Part shown: positions 7,343 to 9,873 of the stretch, one piece after another
How positions within the stretch are numbered: position 1 is the stretch's first letter
Layout: each line of letters opens with the position of its first letter
Assembly (NCBI GenBank): GCA_036278595.1
Contig: DASUKS010000141.1
Location: forward strand, 1 to 9,873
Length of the DNA: 9,873 nucleotides
Direction: 5' to 3'
Source: JADMII01 sp036278595
GTDB lineage: Bacteria > Chloroflexota > Dehalococcoidia > DSTF01 > JACRBR01
Position numbers and translations under genes: made by a program
The notes under the pieces: generated by a model
What the model was told of the DNA's origin: nothing
Database searches by the model: none
Seen by the model: the letters and a program-made list of their open reading frames with translations, nothing else

Positions 7343-7373
7343 ATTCTACCGCAGCCCAGACGCGGCCCCACAA
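7343..7373 (-). promoter_or_regulatory. Candidate promoter of the DinB-dnaG-rpoD operon
   Basis: On the minus strand TAGAAT (complement of 7343-7348) is a good -10 box, with TTGTGG (complement of 7368-7373) as a possible -35 at a long 19-bp spacing. Transcription would start near 7336, leaving a leader of about 48 nt before the ATG at 7288. The -10 box is followed by GCGCCG, exactly as at the promoter upstream of 8311. Confidence 0.45.
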
Positions 7374-7399
7374 GGGAAGCGCCGTGCAGGTTGCTCGCG

Positions 7400-8311
7400 C
7401 TAGGGCGGCGGAGGCGGCGGCACGACCGCGGTCGGCGTCGGGTCGCCGGTCGTGACCTGGATCGTCACGCGGTTGTTGGTATTGTCGGTCTCGTCCACGG
7501 TCCCGTTCGGATCCGCGACGATGATGAACGTCTGGTCGCCGGCGACCGCGACGCCGGTGTTCACGTCGAGGCTCGCGCCCGGCGCGATTGTGACGCCCGG
7601 CACAGTGACGCCGCCGACGAGCTTCGTCTGGTCCTGGTTGAACACGGCGACGACGAGATCGCCGGTCATCGCCCCCTTGCCCTGGTTCACGATCGTCACC
7701 ACCAGCGCCCCGGCGACGAGCGTCGGCGTCGTGCCGACCGCGAGGTCGGGCAACTCGCCCGCGCCCGGCGTGGCCGACGTCGGCGATGCTTCGGGCGTCG
7801 TCGGTTCGGTCGGCGCCGCCGTCGGCGCCGGCGGCTGCGTCGGCACTTCGATCACCGCCGGAGGCTCCGCCGTCGCCACGACGAGCGTCGTCGCGTCGCC
7901 GGTCACGGTGAGCGAGTCAGAATCGATCCACCCGTGCAGCTCGGAGCCCTGCGGGAAGATCACCCGGTACCAGCCGGCGTCCGTCGTCTTCCCGTCGATC
8001 ACGACGTCCGTTCCCCCTGTGATCGTCCCCAGCACAGGCGTGTCGCCGCCCGGGGCCGAGCGCACCGCTGTGATGTCCTTCGCGAGGCCGTGCACGCCGC
8101 CCGCCTCGGCCGTCTTCAGCGTCGGACCCTGGGTCGCCGTCGGCTGCTCGATCTTCACCTTCGGGGTCGAGGCGTTGCTGCCCCGCACGCTCGAGACGAG
8201 CACCAGCGCCGCGGCGGTGACGCCGAGCAGCACCACGACAGCGAGACCCGCGAGGACGAAGGGATTTTTGACCAGCGCCGAACCGGCGTCAGAAGAAAAC
8301 GGCGACTTCAT
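7400..8311 (-). CDS. Membrane-anchored SH3b and CARDB domain protein
   Basis: 303 residues. A short cytoplasmic start with two lysines (MKSPFSSDAGSALVK) is followed by one membrane segment (about 17-41), with R43 just after it, consistent with an N-in signal anchor; no lipobox cysteine and no clear cleavage site. Outside, residues about 75-137 fit a bacterial SH3 domain (VRSAPGGDTPVLGTI, GWYRVIF, GWIDSDSL). A Pro/Thr-rich stalk (148-184) leads to a CARDB-like beta-sandwich (about 187-287: PDLAVGTTPT, TIVNQGKGA, VDETDNTNNRVTIQV), and the protein ends in a run of prolines. Such domains bind cell-wall or extracellular ligands or other proteins; there is no catalytic motif. The start has no strong ribosome site, but the promoter at 8351-8359 leaves a leader of only about 33 nt and no other in-frame start fits. 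It is followed 112 bp later by the DinB-like gene, which has its own promoter. Confidence 0.85.
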   Translation of the reverse strand: MKSPFSSDAGSALVKNPFVLAGLAVVVLLGVTAAALVLVSSVRGSNASTPKVKIEQPTATQGPTLKTAEAGGVHGLAKDITAVRSAPGGDTPVLGTITGGTDVVIDGKTTDAGWYRVIFPQGSELHGWIDSDSLTVTGDATTLVVATAEPPAVIEVPTQPPAPTAAPTEPTTPEASPTSATPGAGELPDLAVGTTPTLVAGALVVTIVNQGKGAMTGDLVVAVFNQDQTKLVGGVTVPGVTIAPGASLDVNTGVAVAGDQTFIIVADPNGTVDETDNTNNRVTIQVTTGDPTPTAVVPPPPPP

Positions 8312-8350
8312 TCGCGCACACGACCCGGACCCTCTCCCACCAACCGGCGC

Positions 8351-8359
8351 ATTGTAGCA
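8351..8359 (-). promoter_or_regulatory. Extended -10 promoter for the SH3b-CARDB gene
   Basis: On the minus strand TGCTACAAT is an extended -10 element (TGn plus TACAAT). The position 17 bp further upstream reads GTGGCG, a poor -35, as often seen with extended -10 promoters. The predicted start is near 8344. Downstream GCGCCGG is shared with the promoter at 7343-7373. Confidence 0.5.
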
Positions 8360-8493
8360 GCACGCCGATCCGGCGCCACCGCGCTCCGCCCGCGCGTGGC
8401 ATCGGCCTCACACCCCGGCGGCGGCCGGACCACGTGCCCCGCCGCGGTGAGCCGGTGGCTGGCGTCTCGCCGGAAGGTGAAGAGCACCGCGCT

Positions 8494-8585
8494 CTCGCTC
8501 CTCGCTCCTCGCTCCTCCCGCCTCGCCTCCTCGCTCCTTGCTCCTTGCTCCTCGCTCCTCCCGCCTCGCTCCTCCCGCCTCGCTC
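8494..8585. repeat. Heptanucleotide tandem array (CTCGCTC)13
   Basis: Thirteen units of 7 bp (one of 8 bp): mainly CTCGCTC, with the variants CTCCCGC (three times), CTTGCTC (twice) and CTCGCCT. The plus strand is almost pure pyrimidine apart from one G per unit. It ends 8 bp from the SDR stop codon at 8594, so it would lie in the 3' end of that transcript as GA-rich repeats. The remainder of the gap 8312-8593 holds a promoter and no gene. Confidence 0.9.
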
Positions 8586-8593
8586 CTCGGCCG

Positions 8594-9409
8594 TCAGGCC
8601 CGCCGCCCCGCCCCGCTCACGTCCCCCGACGATCCCGGCAGCCCGATCGCCGCCGGCACGATGCGGTGCGGCTGATTGTGCATGATGCCCATCGCGTACC
8701 CCGCCGCGTCCTCGTCCGTGATCAGCTCCACCACGCCCTGCGCGATCTCCTCCGGCGCGATCATCGGCATGCGGGCGATCGCCTCGTCGAACTGCCGGCG
8801 CGCCTGCCCATCGAGGTTCCGCCCGCCGCCCGTGACCATCGGCGTGTTCACGACGCCAGGGCAGACGCAGTTGATCCTGATGCCCTCGTCCTTCAGCCCC
8901 GCCAACGCCCGCGTGATGCCGACGACGCCATGCTTCGCCGCCGTGTACACCGGGTCCGCCGCGAAGCCGAACAGCCCCGCCATCGAGGCGGTGCTGATGA
9001 TCACGCCGCCGCCCCGCTTCCGCAGCAGAGGGATCGCCTTCCGGATGCCCTCGATCACGGCGATCAGGTCGACCGCGATCACCCGCATCCACTGCTCCTC
9101 CGGCGAGTCCGGGAAGCGCGGCTGGCCCGTGCCGATGCCGGCGTTGTTGTAGAGGATGTCGAAGCCGCCGAAGGTCTTCTCCGCGAACGCGAACATCGCA
9201 TCGATGTCCTCGTGCCGGGTGACGTCGATGCGCAGTGCCGCCGCCCTGCCGCCCGCAGCCTCGATCATCGACACGGTCTCCGCCGCCCCGGCTTCGTTCG
9301 CATCCGCGACGACGACCGCTGCGCCTTCGCTCGCGAGCCGCACCGCCGTCGCCCGGCCGATGCCCGACCCCGCGCCCGTGATGATCGCGGTCTTTCCCTT
9401 GATCTCCAT
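8594..9409 (-). CDS. Short-chain dehydrogenase/reductase (SDR)
   Basis: 271-residue classical SDR oxidoreductase with a Rossmann fold. The cofactor loop is TGAGSGIG (11-18); D36 at the end of the second strand favours NAD(H) over NADP(H). D62-V follows, and NNAG is at 88-91. The catalytic set is S142, Y155 and K159 (YTAAK). The fourth residue, usually Asn in a VNL segment, is D114 (AVDL), a variant also seen in some family members. PGVVNTPM (about 190s) is the usual segment after the substrate loop. The substrate cannot be told: the family spans sugars, steroids, fatty acyl chains and aromatic diols. The start has GGAGGA a few bases upstream on the minus strand, and a TTGCGA-17 bp-TAGTGT promoter candidate precedes it. 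No neighbour suggests a pathway. Confidence 0.93.
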   Translation of the reverse strand: MEIKGKTAIITGAGSGIGRATAVRLASEGAAVVVADANEAGAAETVSMIEAAGGRAAALRIDVTRHEDIDAMFAFAEKTFGGFDILYNNAGIGTGQPRFPDSPEEQWMRVIAVDLIAVIEGIRKAIPLLRKRGGGVIISTASMAGLFGFAADPVYTAAKHGVVGITRALAGLKDEGIRINCVCPGVVNTPMVTGGGRNLDGQARRQFDEAIARMPMIAPEEIAQGVVELITDEDAAGYAMGIMHNQPHRIVPAAIGLPGSSGDVSGAGRRA

Positions 9410-9451
9410 CGCGTTCCTCCAATCCGGCGCTGCTCGCCGCCGGGCAGTACG

Positions 9452-9480
9452 ACACTAGCCCCCGCCTGCGGCGGTCGCAA
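9452..9480 (-). promoter_or_regulatory. Candidate promoter of the SDR gene
   Basis: On the minus strand TTGCGA (complement of 9475-9480) and TAGTGT (complement of 9452-9457) are 17 bp apart, the best spacing for a housekeeping sigma. The start would be near 9445, giving a leader of about 35 nt that contains the ribosome site. The -35 box is part of a repeat-like stretch related to the CCTGCGA heptamer. Confidence 0.4.
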
Positions 9481-9504
9481 GTCGCAGGTGGCAAGTCTCA
9501 GGTC
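9477..9504. repeat. Short direct repeat of heptamer-related sequence
   Basis: GCAAGTCGCAGGTG is followed directly by GCAAGTCTCAGGTC, 12 of 14 bases equal. TCGCAGG is the reverse complement of the CCTGCGA heptamer, so this is the same repeat family in opposite orientation, beside the SDR promoter. Confidence 0.6.
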
Positions 9505-9510
9505 CTCCGG

Positions 9511-9873
9511 GGTGAGGTCGCGCGCAGCGCGCCGTGTTCAACCTGCGACCTCCGCCCTGCTACCTGCGACTCGCTCCTGTAAGGAAGGGGCAGGGGATGA
9601 GGCCGCGCGCAGCGCGCCGTGTTCAACCTGCGATCTGCGACCTGCTACCTGCGACTCGCTCCTGTAGGGAAGGGGCCGGGGATGAGGTCACGCGCAGCGC
9701 GCCGTGTTCAACCTGCGACCTGCGCCCTGCTACCTGCGACTCGCGCCTGTAGGGAAGCGGCCGGGGATGAGGTCACGCGCAGCGCGCCGTGTTCAACCTG
9801 CGATCTGCGACCTGCTACCTGCGACCCGCTCCTGTAGGGAAGGGGCCGGGGATGAGGTCACGCGCAGCGCGCT
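9511..9873. repeat. 85-bp tandem repeat array, truncated by window end
   Basis: Four complete units of exactly 85 bp begin at 9511, 9596, 9681 and 9766, and a fifth begins at 9851 and runs off the window. Each has GATGAGGTCACGCGCAGCGC (unit 1 and 2 slightly different), GTGTTCAA, then five in-phase heptads such as CCTGCGA, CCTGCTA and CTCGCTC, then CTGTAGGGAAGGGGCCGGG. Units 1 and 3 share CCTGCGCCCTG or a near form where units 2 and 4 share ATCTGCGACCTG, so a 170-bp dimer is the higher-order unit. 85 is not a multiple of 3, and the open frames across it are not believable genes. The stretch 9410-9510 before it holds only the SDR leader and promoter. Confidence 0.93.

Noticed and set aside
8481..8495. 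AGAGC/GCTCT hairpin as terminator of the SDR gene
   Set aside because: Only a 5-bp stem, with no T-run after it on the minus strand.
8289..9494. Long minus-strand frame overlapping the SDR
   Set aside because: Glycine- and arginine-rich shadow of the SDR in another frame, running through the CTCGCTC array.
9511..9873. CRISPR array
   Set aside because: The whole 85-bp unit is repeated, including what would be spacers; there are no unique spacers and no cas genes.

Overview
The window is a high-GC bacterial chromosome segment holding seven protein genes and an unusual amount of short-period repeat DNA in the gaps between them. The gene content suggests a Chloroflexota-like bacterium: a DnaG zinc finger ending CFGACGTGGD, a dnaG-rpoD pair, a membrane-anchored SH3b-CARDB protein, an FmdB-type zinc ribbon protein and Ku. 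This assignment is inference from motifs; no 16S or other decisive marker is present.

Left part (1-2217, plus strand). A 17-unit heptanucleotide array (CCTGCGA) and a hairpin repeat lie before a two-gene unit. Ku (350-1192) overlaps by ATGA a protein with the ligase-domain fold of LigD (1189-2217). This protein keeps most ligase motifs, but the motif I that should read KWDG reads MWGG, so the adenylated lysine is gone, and the motif V basic residues are also changed. It looks like a catalytically dead ligase kept in a translationally coupled operon with Ku. This is the most interesting observation in the window.

Middle (2218-2657) is a gene-free convergent gap. It holds a 351-bp stretch bounded by a 13-bp inverted repeat, several GTAGGG-type hairpin repeats and a perfect 26-bp palindrome. 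It resembles a non-autonomous or REP-like repeat cluster.

The rest of the genes are on the minus strand. Read in the transcribed direction they are an SDR oxidoreductase (9409-8594), an SH3b-CARDB membrane-anchored protein (8311-7400), then a tight cluster of DinB-like protein, dnaG primase and rpoD primary sigma factor (7288-3247), followed by an FmdB-like zinc ribbon protein (3059-2658). Genes in the DinB-dnaG-rpoD cluster are 9-13 bp apart and probably form one transcript that couples replication initiation and transcription, the arrangement known as the macromolecular synthesis operon. Candidate promoters with good -10 boxes precede the DinB-like gene and the SH3b-CARDB gene.

The right end (9511-9873) is an array of 85-bp tandem repeats that runs off the window. 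It is built from in-phase heptads, including both heptamers (CCTGCGA and CTCGCTC) that form separate arrays elsewhere in the window. No tRNA, rRNA, CRISPR array or transposase gene was seen.
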